Shown in pieces: positions 42,109 to 51,320 of a stretch of 64,000 nt of DNA (within the stretch, counting starts at the first letter, position 1; each line of letters starts with the position of its first letter). A program made the translations under genes and the position numbers. The notes below the pieces were generated by a model, which had not been told where the DNA came from, ran no database searches, and saw only the letters and a program-made list of their open reading frames with translations. Source of the DNA: Nonlabens sp. Its GTDB lineage: Bacteria > Bacteroidota > Bacteroidia > Flavobacteriales > Flavobacteriaceae. Location of the stretch: contig NZ_JAGYKG010000001.1 of the NCBI RefSeq assembly GCF_018401815.1, positions 496,001 through 560,000 of the forward strand, given 5' to 3'.

Positions 42109-43185
42109 CTATTCGGTTATTTCCCCTCTTAAGGAGGTCTCAAAGTATCTTTTAAAACTTTCGGGACTATCGGTATGCTGCAATAAATACATCATTTTTG
42201 CTAATGCTGCCTCGGTGGTGATGTCCTTACCAGACACCAGTCCTATTTTCTGGAGCTGTATACTTGTTTCATATTTCCCCATAGCTACAGCACCGCCTAT
42301 ACACTGAGTCACATTTACCATTCGGATTCCCTTTTCTAAAGCCTCTTTTAGAATGGTTACCAACCATTTTTGAGTAGGTGCGTTACCACTTCCATAAGTT
42401 TCTAAAACAATACCTTCTAATCCATTGATCTGGCATATCGCACGCACTACTTCCTGGGTAATTCCTGGAAAGAGTTTTAAAACGACCACACGATCCACCA
42501 ACCTAGGGCGGTACCTCATTAGGTTGGGATCTGGTACAGGTGTTTTTTCTTGTTCCGCTTTCGCGAAAGCGGGATCCTCTACCTGCCATTTCCACAATAA
42601 GCTCCTATCTATAGTTAAATTCACCCCACTAATTGCTAGTGGCGGATAGTTAGGCGAGCTAAAAGCTTCAAATTGTTCAGCATTCATCTTTGCCGTTCGG
42701 TTAGCTCGATACAATTGGTATTCAAAATAAATACAAACCTCTTTAATAATAGGTCCATCCTGATCCTGTTCTACCGCAAGTTGCAGACTGGTGATCAAGT
42801 TCTCCTTGGCATCGGTACGTAAATCACCTATAGGCAATTGGGAACCTGTAAGTATAATGGGCTTGGTAAGATTCTCAAACATAAAACTGAGCGTGCTCCC
42901 CGTATAAGACATGGTATCACTACCATGAAGTACTACAAAGCCGTGGTAATCGTCATAATTCTTATGGATCACATCACCTAGTTTGCGCCACTCTTCTAGG
43001 TTCATGTCTGAAGAATCTATAGGATGATCAAAGGAACACGTATCTATCTCACAATCCAACTGTTTTATTTCTGGAATATGCACCAGTAATTTTGAAAAGT
43101 CAAAAGCCCTTAAAGCTTTGGTCTCCGGATCTTTCATCATACCAATGGTTCCACCAGTATAAATCAATAGTATCTTAGGCTTCAT
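42109..43185 (-). CDS. ansA: Type I L-asparaginase
   Basis: The enzyme has 358 residues and deamidates asparagine to aspartate. The two active-site threonine motifs are visible: IYTGGTIGM and VVLHGSDTMSYTGS. The gene overlaps the acyltransferase stop by 11 bases, so it is the last member of a tatD-acyltransferase-ansA run. A palindrome copy inside it reads DPAFAKAEQ. No signal peptide, hence the cytosolic type. Confidence 0.95.
   Translation of the reverse strand: MKPKILLIYTGGTIGMMKDPETKALRAFDFSKLLVHIPEIKQLDCEIDTCSFDHPIDSSDMNLEEWRKLGDVIHKNYDDYHGFVVLHGSDTMSYTGSTLSFMFENLTKPIILTGSQLPIGDLRTDAKENLITSLQLAVEQDQDGPIIKEVCIYFEYQLYRANRTAKMNAEQFEAFSSPNYPPLAISGVNLTIDRSLLWKWQVEDPAFAKAEQEKTPVPDPNLMRYRPRLVDRVVVLKLFPGITQEVVRAICQINGLEGIVLETYGSGNAPTQKWLVTILKEALEKGIRMVNVTQCIGGAVAMGKYETSIQLQKIGLVSGKDITTEAALAKMMYLLQHTDSPESFKRYFETSLRGEITE
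42555..42572. repeat. CTTTCGCGAAAG palindrome, copy 9 (inside ansA)
   Basis: A perfect 18-base palindrome, coding for AFAKA. Confidence 0.9.
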
Positions 43186-44305
43186 TAGTGACGGCCAGTT
43201 TTTCTTTGTTCAATACAGGTCGTGCATACATGTTTAAGAAGCTTTCTACTGCTTTACGGTCTTCTACATTAACTCGTAAACGCAACCTGCGTTCAAACTG
43301 CTGCATGTCGTGGTCGGAATAATGCGCTTTGTATTTAGCACTGTTTGCTAGTAAATCATGGGCGACATAATTAGTAGGCCAAAGCTTGTAATTGGTTTGT
43401 ATTTCTCTATCCAGGTGTTGCACTATGCGCTGCAATACTTGATTAGTGCTTTGCTCTTCTAGAGTTTCTATATGAAAGGGCTTTGCCGCGTGGATGTGAA
43501 TGTGCTTTTTCTGACCTAAAGCTCCTTTTAAAATACTATTAAAATCTTCATTTTCAGATTTGATGTATTCTTCATCTGCTTCTTTGGCAAGTAATTCGGG
43601 CACTTTTAAAATATCCGTAGGATCATACTCATAAGAAATGGATACCGGGACAATACGCAAATTATTTAAATAATTCTCTAAACCTTCTTTACCTGCAGCG
43701 AGTGCAATCATTTTAAGCACCCCTTGCTCTGTGATATCGTTACCGTCTTTTGTGCGACCTTGACGTTGCGCTATCCATACACTTCTATTATCTTCATGAG
43801 TTAAGGACTTGATGTACTCGCTGAGTTTCTTGCTACTCATTAAAATCTCCCTAGGACTTACTCCTCTTTTTACTATAAAATTACGAGTAAGGCGGCTTAG
43901 CGCATTGACAAATGGACGTTGTACTAGGTTATCTCCTATAGCACTTGCGGTTCTTATCAGGCCTTTATTAAAAAGGGTGAGGTTGATCAAAGAAGTATCT
44001 AAAACAATGTCCCGATGGTTAGATATAAAGAGGTAACTCTTATTAGGGTCCAACTGATCAAAACCTGAAGTAGTAAAACCTGCACTAGATTCTGCCAATA
44101 CCCTCTCTACGGTTCTACAAATCACATCACGTTGAAAATCATTGATCGACTTACAAGAGAGTATGATTTTTTTTGCCTCTTCATAGTCCATGTCTTTAAA
44201 CGTGTACTGAAAAAGTGATTTTATCATGGGATGGCGCACTGCGCTTTGAAGTGCTATTTGCACTTCAGCGTCATTAAAAAATCGTATGTCGTCGTATCTA
44301 TTCAA
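43175..44305 (-). CDS. 1-acyl-sn-glycerol-3-phosphate acyltransferase-like protein
   Basis: The protein has 376 residues. The acyltransferase box YLFISNHRDIVLD (HxxxxD type) is present, together with RNFIVKRGVSPRE and SVWIAQRQGRTKDGND, which take the place of the FPEGTRS block. This is a long PlsC-like family frequent in Bacteroidota and presumed to act in phospholipid or related lipid synthesis at the membrane. It overlaps ansA and is preceded by tatD at 37 bases. Confidence 0.87.
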   Translation of the reverse strand: MNRYDDIRFFNDAEVQIALQSAVRHPMIKSLFQYTFKDMDYEEAKKIILSCKSINDFQRDVICRTVERVLAESSAGFTTSGFDQLDPNKSYLFISNHRDIVLDTSLINLTLFNKGLIRTASAIGDNLVQRPFVNALSRLTRNFIVKRGVSPREILMSSKKLSEYIKSLTHEDNRSVWIAQRQGRTKDGNDITEQGVLKMIALAAGKEGLENYLNNLRIVPVSISYEYDPTDILKVPELLAKEADEEYIKSENEDFNSILKGALGQKKHIHIHAAKPFHIETLEEQSTNQVLQRIVQHLDREIQTNYKLWPTNYVAHDLLANSAKYKAHYSDHDMQQFERRLRLRVNVEDRKAVESFLNMYARPVLNKEKLAVTNEA

Positions 44306-44342
44306 ATCTTTGAGCTAGAAAACAAATGTAATGATCTCCTTT

Positions 44343-45110
44343 TTATATTCCGAAGACTTCGCGTGAATTTACAGTTGTAATTTCTGCAATTTCTCGAATC
44401 TCTTTATTGTAAATAGTGGCTAACTTCTTTGCTACTTGAATTAAATAGGCACTTTCATTGCGCTTGCCGCGGTAAGGGACTGGCGCCAGATAAGGGGCAT
44501 CTGTCTCTAATACGATTTCAGAAAGTGGAATTTGATCGAGAAACTGATCTATTTTACCGTTCTTAAAAGTAACCACACCGCCTATTCCCAATTTCATTTT
44601 TAATTCTACAGCGCGTTGTGCTTGTTCCAAATTACCCGTAAAACAATGAAATATGCCATGAAGTGAACTGCCTTTATAATCGTCTAAGACCTCAAACACT
44701 TCGTCAAATGCAGCCCTACAGTGAATTGCAATAGGGAGTTTCTTATCTATAGACCACTGTATTTGTGTATGAAAAGCTTCTTGTTGTTGCGATTGAAAAC
44801 TCCTATCCCAATACAGGTCCATACCGATCTCCCCCACCGCTATATAAGATTCCTTTTCTAGCATTTCAGCTACATGAGCGAGCTCTTCCTTATAATGCTC
44901 TTTTACATGTGTAGGGTGTAAGCCGCACATTAAATGAACTTGCGATGGATATTTATTCTTGAGATGCAGCATCGCATTGGTATAGCTCGAGTCTATGGCT
45001 GGTACAAAAAAACGTTCTACTCCAGCGTCAAGAGCGCGTTGTATCATCGCTTCTTGGTCTTCATCAAAAGCATCACTGTATAAATGCGTATGGGTATCTG
45101 TTAATATCAT
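44343..45110 (-). CDS. tatD: TatD family metal-dependent hydrolase
   Basis: TIM-barrel hydrolase of 255 residues. The metal ligands are in DTHTHLYSDAF, VGEIGMDLYWD, AIHCRAAF, FHCFTG and LETDAPYLAP. Members are 3'-5' DNA/RNA nucleases linked to DNA repair. The ATG begins only 4 bases after a -7 box. Confidence 0.95.
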   Translation of the reverse strand: MILTDTHTHLYSDAFDEDQEAMIQRALDAGVERFFVPAIDSSYTNAMLHLKNKYPSQVHLMCGLHPTHVKEHYKEELAHVAEMLEKESYIAVGEIGMDLYWDRSFQSQQQEAFHTQIQWSIDKKLPIAIHCRAAFDEVFEVLDDYKGSSLHGIFHCFTGNLEQAQRAVELKMKLGIGGVVTFKNGKIDQFLDQIPLSEIVLETDAPYLAPVPYRGKRNESAYLIQVAKKLATIYNKEIREIAEITTVNSREVFGI

Positions 45111-45114
45111 CAGA

Positions 45115-45122
45115 CAAAAATA
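45115..45122 (-). promoter_or_regulatory. -7 box of tatD, 4 bases from the ATG
   Basis: TATTTTTG matches TAnnTTTG and suggests a leaderless mRNA. Confidence 0.5.
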
Positions 45123-45257
45123 AGGATTGCTATAGGCATGCTTTCTCTTTTTTAAAAGAAGTTTGCTACACTAGTATTCTTATTTCTTTTAAAGAAGTTC
45201 CTACAGTACTTGTTGACCTACAAAAGCAGAATTATATTTACCCTTTAAACCTATCTC

Positions 45258-45698
45258 ATGGCATCACTTAAAAAATTACTTTATTCCCAAGGCTATATAG
45301 CGCACCAACTGAGGGTGGCGCCAAAAAGTGGCCATATAGTTACCAAAGCATCCATAAACGGACATCCGGGAAGGTTTATCATAGATACCGGTGCCAGTGC
45401 TACTTGCGTGAATCAAGCCATGTATAAAGAATTCCAACTAGAAACTGAATTTATGGACCGAAAAATAGGAACCGCTAGTGGCTCTCTACGACCTCGTATT
45501 TCTCATCACAATACCTTAGAATTGAGTGATTGGTCTGATGAGGATGTCACCTTGTTAAGTATGGATATGAGTTTTATCAATAAGGCTTTGAAAACAGAAG
45601 GAATGCGTGCTATCCAAGGACTATTAGGAGCCGACTTCTTAATCGCTTCAAAAGCGATTATAGATTATAATAGCAAAAAGATGTTTTTAAAGCCATAA
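45258..45698 (+). CDS. Retropepsin-like aspartic protease
   Basis: The protein has 146 residues. FIIDTGASATCVN is the retroviral-type aspartic protease motif (DTGA) and GLLGADFLIASKAIIDY the second conserved strand. No signal peptide, so it should act in the cytosol, as a dimer given the single DTG. Bacterial members of this group are little studied. Confidence 0.9.
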   Translation: MASLKKLLYSQGYIAHQLRVAPKSGHIVTKASINGHPGRFIIDTGASATCVNQAMYKEFQLETEFMDRKIGTASGSLRPRISHHNTLELSDWSDEDVTLLSMDMSFINKALKTEGMRAIQGLLGADFLIASKAIIDYNSKKMFLKP

Positions 45699-45735
45699 AA
45701 AATGCCTTGATAGTGACCTCAAGGCATTTTTTTTA
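45697..45735. terminator. Bidirectional terminator between the retropepsin and DUF6252-like genes
   Basis: The stem AATGCCTTGA/TCAAGGCATT with A-run and T-run on the two sides, between convergent genes. Confidence 0.85.
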
Positions 45736-45748
45736 AATGGGGTTGTAA

Positions 45749-46579
45749 TTAATAAGAAACACTAAAGGCGCCGTTAGTGATATCAAAATTATTTGGTGGA
45801 CCAGTCACAAAATTAAAAGTTCCTGAAAGCGTACTTGCGGCAGCATCTGCTGTTACAACTTCTAGAGTGCCGGTTACAGAAGTAGCACTAGCGCCACCGC
45901 TAGTAGTATACGTAGCCGTATAATCACCACTAGAAGCAAACGAATAAGACCCAGGAGTTACCGCCACTGGAATACTTAAGGTAATCGCAGCTGAACTGTT
46001 GGAACCACTTACTAAAATAACTCCAGAAGAATCCACCGCAGCTACCGTTTGGGGATTAAGAGCTACACCATCCACGTTAGCGTTAAAGCTATTAGAAGAG
46101 GAACCACCACCGGTTCCTAATGGACCATCAAATGGCACTTGAAAAATAACACCCTTTCTCATATAAAGAGAGTCTGCATTATTTGCTAAATAACTTACAA
46201 AACTAAAGGTTCCTGTAACACCACTTAGAGCATTAACTGAGGTAAGACGTACTTCTCCAGTTCCATTTCCCAAGTTAGAAGAAAAACTCTCCGACCCACT
46301 AAAAGTGTAAATAGCCTCGCTTTGAGAACCTGCTCCTAGTCTATAAATTCCAACTCCGTCATCCTCCAAATTGAACTCTAATCGTTCTAGGGAATTCTGT
46401 CCAATTACAGAAAGTGTTCCGTCGGCATTTACCGTAGCACTCATTTGTGAAGACTTAAAGAATTCTCCGTTACGAACTGCTTGAATCGCAGGTACATTGT
46501 CCTCTTCTAAATTTTCAGAACAAGATCCAAAAGTAACGATCGCTAGAGCTATTAACAGGTATTTACTAATCCGTTTCAT
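45749..46579 (-). CDS. Lipoprotein with repeated DUF6252-like domains
   Basis: The protein has 276 residues. Lipobox TFGSC (about Cys20). Two similar beta-rich halves each end in a GTFSFV or GTFNFV motif and are joined by a Gly/Ser linker near residue 160. The second half starts FNANVDGVAL and contains PGSYSFASSGDYTATY, the look of DUF6252 proteins. It is probably surface- or periplasm-exposed. Function unknown. Confidence 0.75.
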   Translation of the reverse strand: MKRISKYLLIALAIVTFGSCSENLEEDNVPAIQAVRNGEFFKSSQMSATVNADGTLSVIGQNSLERLEFNLEDDGVGIYRLGAGSQSEAIYTFSGSESFSSNLGNGTGEVRLTSVNALSGVTGTFSFVSYLANNADSLYMRKGVIFQVPFDGPLGTGGGSSSNSFNANVDGVALNPQTVAAVDSSGVILVSGSNSSAAITLSIPVAVTPGSYSFASSGDYTATYTTSGGASATSVTGTLEVVTADAAASTLSGTFNFVTGPPNNFDITNGAFSVSY

Positions 46580-46650
46580 AAAAATAAAATATGTGTTGCA
46601 ACAAATGTAAATAAAATATAAAGATATGATGTAGATAATTAAATAAATGA

Positions 46651-46691
46651 TATTTTTGCATCCTCAAATTAATAATCAGGGTCGGGCACCC
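46651..46691 (+). promoter_or_regulatory. -7 box and leader hairpin of rpsP
   Basis: TATTTTTG at 46651-46658 followed by CA, identical to the rpsO box. The leader contains GGGT/ACCC (46679-46691) shortly before the ATG. Confidence 0.5.
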
Positions 46692-46707
46692 ATAAACTTT
46701 AATAGTT

Positions 46708-47211
46708 ATGCCAGTAAAAATTAGATTACAAAGACACGGTAAAAAAGGAAAACCATTTTATTGGATCGTTGCAGCAGATGCGCGTTCAAAAAGAGATGGT
46801 AAATATCTGGAAAAATTAGGTACTTACAACCCTAACACCAACCCAGCAACAGTACATCTCGATGTAGATGGAACAGTAACTTGGTTAGAAAATGGTGCAC
46901 AACCTACAGATACAGCGCGTAACTTATTAAGCTACAAAGGTGTGATGATGAAGAAACATCTTAAAGGTGGTGTGCGTAAAGGTGCATTCACTGAAGAACA
47001 AGCTGAAGAAAAATTCAATGCGTGGTTATCTGAAAAAGAAGGTAAGATTGCTGGTAAGGCATCGGGTCTCCAAGCAGATGCTGAAGCCATGGCTGCAAAA
47101 GCTCTAGAAGCTGAAAAATCAGTTAATGAAGCTCGTATTGCGGCAAATACTCCAGTAGTAGTGGAAGAACCAGCTGCTGAGAGTGCTGATGCAACAGGAG
47201 AAGAAGAGTAA
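46708..47211 (+). CDS. rpsP: 30S ribosomal protein S16 with C-terminal extension
   Basis: The protein has 167 residues. The first ~80 residues are S16 proper ([39 protein letters not shown] in pieces). The rest is an Ala/Glu/Lys-rich extension ([26 protein letters not shown]) with an acidic end, as is frequent in Bacteroidota. It is followed by rimM after 11 bases, the common rpsP-rimM pairing. Confidence 0.97.
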   Translation: MPVKIRLQRHGKKGKPFYWIVAADARSKRDGKYLEKLGTYNPNTNPATVHLDVDGTVTWLENGAQPTDTARNLLSYKGVMMKKHLKGGVRKGAFTEEQAEEKFNAWLSEKEGKIAGKASGLQADAEAMAAKALEAEKSVNEARIAANTPVVVEEPAAESADATGEEE

Positions 47212-47222
47212 AAACTTAGGTC

Positions 47223-47750
47223 ATGCGTAAAGAAAAATGTTTTTACGTAGGTACCGTAGTTAATAAATTTAGCTTTAAAGGGGAGTTATTAGTTAAACTA
47301 GACACAGACGAACCAGAGCTTTTTACAGAAATGGAATCAGTTTTTATCGAGATCGGTAAAAATTTGGTTCCATTTTTTATTGAATCTAGTCAGTTGCACA
47401 AGTCACTTCTTCTAAGAATAAAAATAGAAGATATAGATGATGAAGCTGCAGCAGACGCCATGATGAAGAGAGATCTTTATCTACCTCTTTCTTTTCTTCC
47501 TGCACTAGAAGGGAATAAATTTTACTTCCATGAGGTCATTAATTATAAAATGATAGATACCCATCATGGTGAGATAGGAACCATTACAGGTATCAACGAT
47601 ATGACCACTCAAGCTCTTTTTGTAGTAGATCACAACGGAGATGAAATACTAATACCGGTCAATGACTATTTTATAGATCAAGTAGACCGGGAGCACCAGA
47701 CCGTTACAGTTACCACACCAGAAGGGTTGATCGACCTGTATCTTTCTTAA
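47223..47750 (+). CDS. rimM: Ribosome maturation factor RimM
   Basis: The protein has 175 residues. The start YVGTVVNKFSFKGELLVKLDTDEPE is the RimM N-domain, and a PRC-barrel follows (LPALEGNKFYFHEVINYKMID and ILIPVNDYFIDQVD). It binds the 30S head through S19. In an operon with rpsP and probably the methyltransferase 22 bases downstream. Confidence 0.96.
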   Translation: MRKEKCFYVGTVVNKFSFKGELLVKLDTDEPELFTEMESVFIEIGKNLVPFFIESSQLHKSLLLRIKIEDIDDEAAADAMMKRDLYLPLSFLPALEGNKFYFHEVINYKMIDTHHGEIGTITGINDMTTQALFVVDHNGDEILIPVNDYFIDQVDREHQTVTVTTPEGLIDLYLS

Positions 47751-47772
47751 ACTTTATGAATTGCCCTAAATC

Positions 47773-48513
47773 ATGAGCCTATTCAAATTCAAAGAATTTA
47801 CCGTAGCTCAAGATCGATGTGCTCAAAAAATAGGTACTGATGCTGTTTTATTAGGCGCCTGGGTAACCCCCCATCAAGAACCTAGAAGCATCCTTGATAT
47901 AGGAAGTGGTACCGGAGTTATTTCTTTAATGCTCGCACAACGATTCCACCACTCCAATATAGAAGCCCTAGAAATAGATGTAGATGCCTATGAGCAAGCA
48001 ACAGAGAACTTTGAAAACAGTCCATGGGGCGATCGTTTATTTTGCTTTCATGCTGCATTCCAAGAGTTTTATGAAGAAGTAGAAGAGCGTTACGATCTCA
48101 TTGTAAGCAACCCACCCTTTTATGATGCGGTTAGCGTCAAGAATGAAGAACAAATTGAAGACAAACGCCAGCAGGCCAGATTTGATGACGCCTTACCTTT
48201 TGAAGAACTGGTATATGGGGTATATCAATTGCTGGAAAAGGATGGGACTTTTGCCTGTATCATTCCTAAAGATCGAGAAGAGCGTTTTTTAGAAATAACT
48301 GCTCATTTTCAGTTGGAACCAGTGCGTACCACCTACATTAAAGGCACTAAAGACAGCAAAGTAAAAAGGGGATTGATAGAATTTCGCTTTCGCGAAAGCG
48401 TGCAAAACAATCCAGCCATTCCTAAAACAGAAATGCTGGTCATTGAAAAATCAAGACACGATTATACAGAAGACTATATAAGTCTTACCAAAGACTTTTA
48501 CTTAAAAATGTAA
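47773..48513 (+). CDS. tRNA1(Val) A37 N6-methyltransferase-like protein (TrmN6/YfiC family)
   Basis: SAM-dependent methyltransferase of 246 residues. DIGSGTGVISLMLAQRF is the SAM loop and LIVSNPPFYD the NPPY-type catalytic motif for adenine N6 methylation. It follows FKEFTVAQDRCAQKIGTDAVLLGAW, the family N-terminus. A palindrome copy near the C-terminus encodes FRFRESV. A weak terminator follows. Confidence 0.92.
   Translation: MSLFKFKEFTVAQDRCAQKIGTDAVLLGAWVTPHQEPRSILDIGSGTGVISLMLAQRFHHSNIEALEIDVDAYEQATENFENSPWGDRLFCFHAAFQEFYEEVEERYDLIVSNPPFYDAVSVKNEEQIEDKRQQARFDDALPFEELVYGVYQLLEKDGTFACIIPKDREERFLEITAHFQLEPVRTTYIKGTKDSKVKRGLIEFRFRESVQNNPAIPKTEMLVIEKSRHDYTEDYISLTKDFYLKM
48385..48400. repeat. 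CTTTCGCGAAAG palindrome, copy 10 (inside the tRNA methyltransferase gene)
   Basis: A perfect 16-base palindrome coding for RFRES, the same frame as in aroA. Confidence 0.9.
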
Positions 48514-48592
48514 TTTTACTTGGTCTGCTAAGGCTTTGTAAATGAGCATTAGAAGAGTTCCTACACAAACAATACGCAATCGATGGAAAGAT

Positions 48593-48637
48593 TAAAAATA
48601 ATTAGTTCTGATTCCTTAAGAATCAATTATTTTTACG
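48593..48637 (+). terminator. Terminator after the methyltransferase gene
   Basis: The stem AATAATT...GATTC/GAATCAATTATT with a small bulge and a following T-run. Confidence 0.55.
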
Positions 48638-48704
48638 ACCAAAACACTTTAATAACAAAAGCTTTAAATTTTATATTTTTAGTTTTGTATTTAACATCTA
48701 AAGA

Positions 48705-49889
48705 ATGAAACCAGATTTATTTGAAGCACCAGATTATTATAACCTGGACGACCTTTTAACTGAAGAACATAAAATGATTCGCGATGCTGCCCGTGCATGG
48801 GTAAAACGCGACGTATCCCCAATTATAGAGCAAGCAGCGCAAGACGCAAAATTCCCTAAAAGCATTATTCCAGGCTTGGCTTCTATTGGAGCTTTCGGCC
48901 CGTATATTCCTGAGGAATACGGCGGTGCTGGACTGGATCAAATTTCTTACGGATTGATCATGCAAGAGATCGAGCGCGGTGATAGTGGTGTGCGATCCAC
49001 AGCATCTGTACAATCTTCTCTAGTGATGTATCCGATATGGAAATACGGTAGTGAAGAACAACGTCAAAAATTTCTTCCCAAACTTGCTAGCGGTGAGTTC
49101 ATGGGATCCTTTGGTCTTACAGAGCCCGATCACGGTTCTAACCCTGGAGGTATGACTACAAATTATAAAGAGGCTGGAGATGGAGCGCATGTCATTCTTA
49201 ATGGAGCAAAACTTTGGATTTCTAATAGTCCTTTTTGTGACGTTGCTGTCGTATGGGCAAAAAATGAAGAGGGACGCATACATGGAATTATTGTGGAACG
49301 TGGTATGGAAGGGTTTTCAACTCCAGAAACACACAACAAATGGTCTTTAAGGGCTAGTGCCACTGGAGAGCTGATCTTTCAAGATGTCAAAGTACCTAAA
49401 AGCAATATTTTACCTAACAAATCTGGATTAGGAGCACCATTAGGATGTTTGGATTCGGCGCGTTTTGGAATAGCTTGGGGAGCCATAGGAGCGGCAATGG
49501 ATTGTTATGATACCGCCTTGAGATATGCTAAGCAGCGCATTCAGTTTGGTAAGCCTATTGCTGCATTCCAATTGCAACAAAAGAAACTTGCCGAAATGAT
49601 TACCGAAATCACCAAAGCACAATTGCTCGCATTGCGTTTGGGACAACTTAAAAATGAAGATCGCGCTACTTCAGCACAAATTTCTATGGCAAAACGAAAT
49701 AATGTAGATATGGCCATCAAAATTGCTCGTGAAGCCCGACAAATTTTAGGTGGTATGGGAATTACAGGAGAATACAGCATCATGCGTCACATGATGAACT
49801 TAGAAAGTGTGATCACTTATGAAGGCACTCATGATATACACCTACTTATCACCGGACTAGATATCACTGGTGAGAATGCCTTTAAGTAA
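48705..49889 (+). CDS. Acyl-CoA dehydrogenase, glutaryl-CoA dehydrogenase type
   Basis: Flavoenzyme of 394 residues. FGLTEPDHGSNPGGM and KLWISNSPFCDVAVVWAK mark the flavin region, IQFGKPIAAFQLQQKKLAEM the helical domain, and VITYEGTHDIHLLITG carries the catalytic Glu, as in glutaryl-CoA dehydrogenase. It would oxidise and decarboxylate glutaryl-CoA in lysine or tryptophan breakdown. Substrate by homology only. A -7 box TAGTTTTG lies at 48680-48687. Confidence 0.93.
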   Translation: MKPDLFEAPDYYNLDDLLTEEHKMIRDAARAWVKRDVSPIIEQAAQDAKFPKSIIPGLASIGAFGPYIPEEYGGAGLDQISYGLIMQEIERGDSGVRSTASVQSSLVMYPIWKYGSEEQRQKFLPKLASGEFMGSFGLTEPDHGSNPGGMTTNYKEAGDGAHVILNGAKLWISNSPFCDVAVVWAKNEEGRIHGIIVERGMEGFSTPETHNKWSLRASATGELIFQDVKVPKSNILPNKSGLGAPLGCLDSARFGIAWGAIGAAMDCYDTALRYAKQRIQFGKPIAAFQLQQKKLAEMITEITKAQLLALRLGQLKNEDRATSAQISMAKRNNVDMAIKIAREARQILGGMGITGEYSIMRHMMNLESVITYEGTHDIHLLITGLDITGENAFK

Positions 49890-49914
49890 GCATCACCTTA
49901 TGTACACATCCCAT

Positions 49915-49949
49915 CAAATCCTTTTAAGCAATTAAAAGGATTTTTTTAG
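49915..49949 (+). terminator. Terminator after the acyl-CoA dehydrogenase gene
   Basis: The stem AATCCTTTTAA/TTAAAAGGATT followed by seven T. Confidence 0.85.
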
Positions 49950-50165
49950 AACTCCACTCTTTGTGAAGCAGCTAGTACGTGCTGTTTTATTTATTCTGCT
50001 CTTGCTAGGACTAACCAAACGATATAATAACGGGGCAGGCGCTCTAATAAATGGAAAAGAAATACACCCCGTTTATTTGACAATGAAACAGCTGTAAGGA
50101 TACCAAATGAAGTTAATACTTTATTAATTCCATCTTGTAAGTAGCAATGCTATTGCTGCGGTGTT
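49950..50165. other. Intergenic stretch without recognisable features
   Basis: No gene or strong repeat seen. A -7 box TATTTTTG (50166-50173) for the next gene marks its end. Confidence 0.4.
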
Positions 50166-50190
50166 TATTTTTGTACCTTAATAAGTAGTC

Positions 50191-50976
50191 ATGAAAGAAA
50201 ACATCATATCTAGTGAAATTAGCGACGTGCGTAACCGATTATTACATCATCAACTCTATACAGAAATAAAAACTGATGAAGACCTACGCACATTTATGTC
50301 TTCTCATATTTATGCGGTATGGGACTTTATGTCGCTATTAAAGGCCTTACAAAATTCACTTACCTGTACTTCTACTCCATGGGTGCCTAAAGGAAATCCA
50401 GACCTAAGATACCTCATCAATGAAATAGTGCTCGCTGAAGAAACCGATCAGGACCAACATGGCAACAGAATGAGCCATTATGAAATGTACCTCAACGCAA
50501 TGAATGCTGCTGGAGTTGCTACAGAAAAGGCTCAAGATAACATTACAAAATTATCTCAGTCCGATCATATTCTTGATGAGATAGACAGCTCTGCATTAGC
50601 TTCCCATATTAAACAGTTCTTAACATCCACGTTTAGCATCATCCAAAGAGGGAAAGATCACGAGATTGCAGCCGCCTTTACTTATGGTAGAGAAGACTTG
50701 ATTCCTGAAATGTTTACAGAAATTCTTAGCGGATTAGCTACAACACAAATAGCAACTGATCTGGAACCGATTACCTACTATTTTGACAGGCATATTGAAT
50801 TAGACGGCGATGAACACGGACCTATGGCACATAAAATGGTAGCCATGCTCTGTGGAGATGACCCTATAAAATGGCAAGAAGCAGCTCAAGTTTCTAAAGA
50901 AGCTCTTGAATCAAGAATTACATTATTTGACGGTATTTTAGAGCAGATCCAGTCGCCAGCATTAGAATTGGCTTAA
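50191..50976 (+). CDS. DUF3050 family protein (heme-oxygenase-like fold)
   Basis: All-helical protein of 261 residues. LHHQLYTEIKTDEDLRTFM, SHIYAVWDFMSLLKALQ, EIVLAEETDQDQHG and HIELDGDEHGPMAHKM have the His/Glu pattern of DUF3050 proteins, related to heme-oxygenase-like di-metal oxidases. The recurring H and E residues could bind metal. The reaction is unknown. No signal peptide. Confidence 0.88.
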   Translation: MKENIISSEISDVRNRLLHHQLYTEIKTDEDLRTFMSSHIYAVWDFMSLLKALQNSLTCTSTPWVPKGNPDLRYLINEIVLAEETDQDQHGNRMSHYEMYLNAMNAAGVATEKAQDNITKLSQSDHILDEIDSSALASHIKQFLTSTFSIIQRGKDHEIAAAFTYGREDLIPEMFTEILSGLATTQIATDLEPITYYFDRHIELDGDEHGPMAHKMVAMLCGDDPIKWQEAAQVSKEALESRITLFDGILEQIQSPALELA

Positions 50977-50984
50977 ACCCCAAC

Positions 50985-51018
50985 AAAAAAACCGATTCTT
51001 AAGAATCGGTTTTTTTTA
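50985..51018. terminator. Bidirectional terminator between the DUF3050 and NifU genes
   Basis: Perfect stem ACCGATTCTT/AAGAATCGGT with A-run and T-run, between convergent genes. Confidence 0.88.
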
Positions 51019-51035
51019 GCTGCTCAATAAAACTA

Positions 51036-51320
51036 TTACAGTTTTAATTGATCTCTGTTATCTTCTTCTAAGGTTTGCCCAGAAATATCTATCACCGTCT
51101 CAATTTGTGGAGCGTGTTTTTTGATCGTGAGTTCCACACCAGATTTAAGGGTCATTTGATTGACATGACACCCCACACAGGTACCTAATAAACGAACTTT
51201 TACAAACTTATCTTGATCTATAGAAACCAATTCTATACCTCCTTGATCTCTTTGTAAAAAAGGTCTGATTTCCTCTAAACCTGCTTCTACAGCGGCTGTC
51301 AACTCTTCTCCTGTCATCAT
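51036..51320 (-). CDS. NifU-like iron-sulfur scaffold (C-terminal domain type)
   Basis: The protein has 94 residues. GLEEIRPFLQRDQGGIELV and GTCVGCHVNQMTLKSGVE with the CxxC pair identify a stand-alone NifU C-terminal domain, which holds and passes on Fe-S clusters. It overlaps the Mrp gene by four bases (ATGA), and both probably act in cluster delivery. Confidence 0.94.
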   Translation of the reverse strand: MMTGEELTAAVEAGLEEIRPFLQRDQGGIELVSIDQDKFVKVRLLGTCVGCHVNQMTLKSGVELTIKKHAPQIETVIDISGQTLEEDNRDQLKL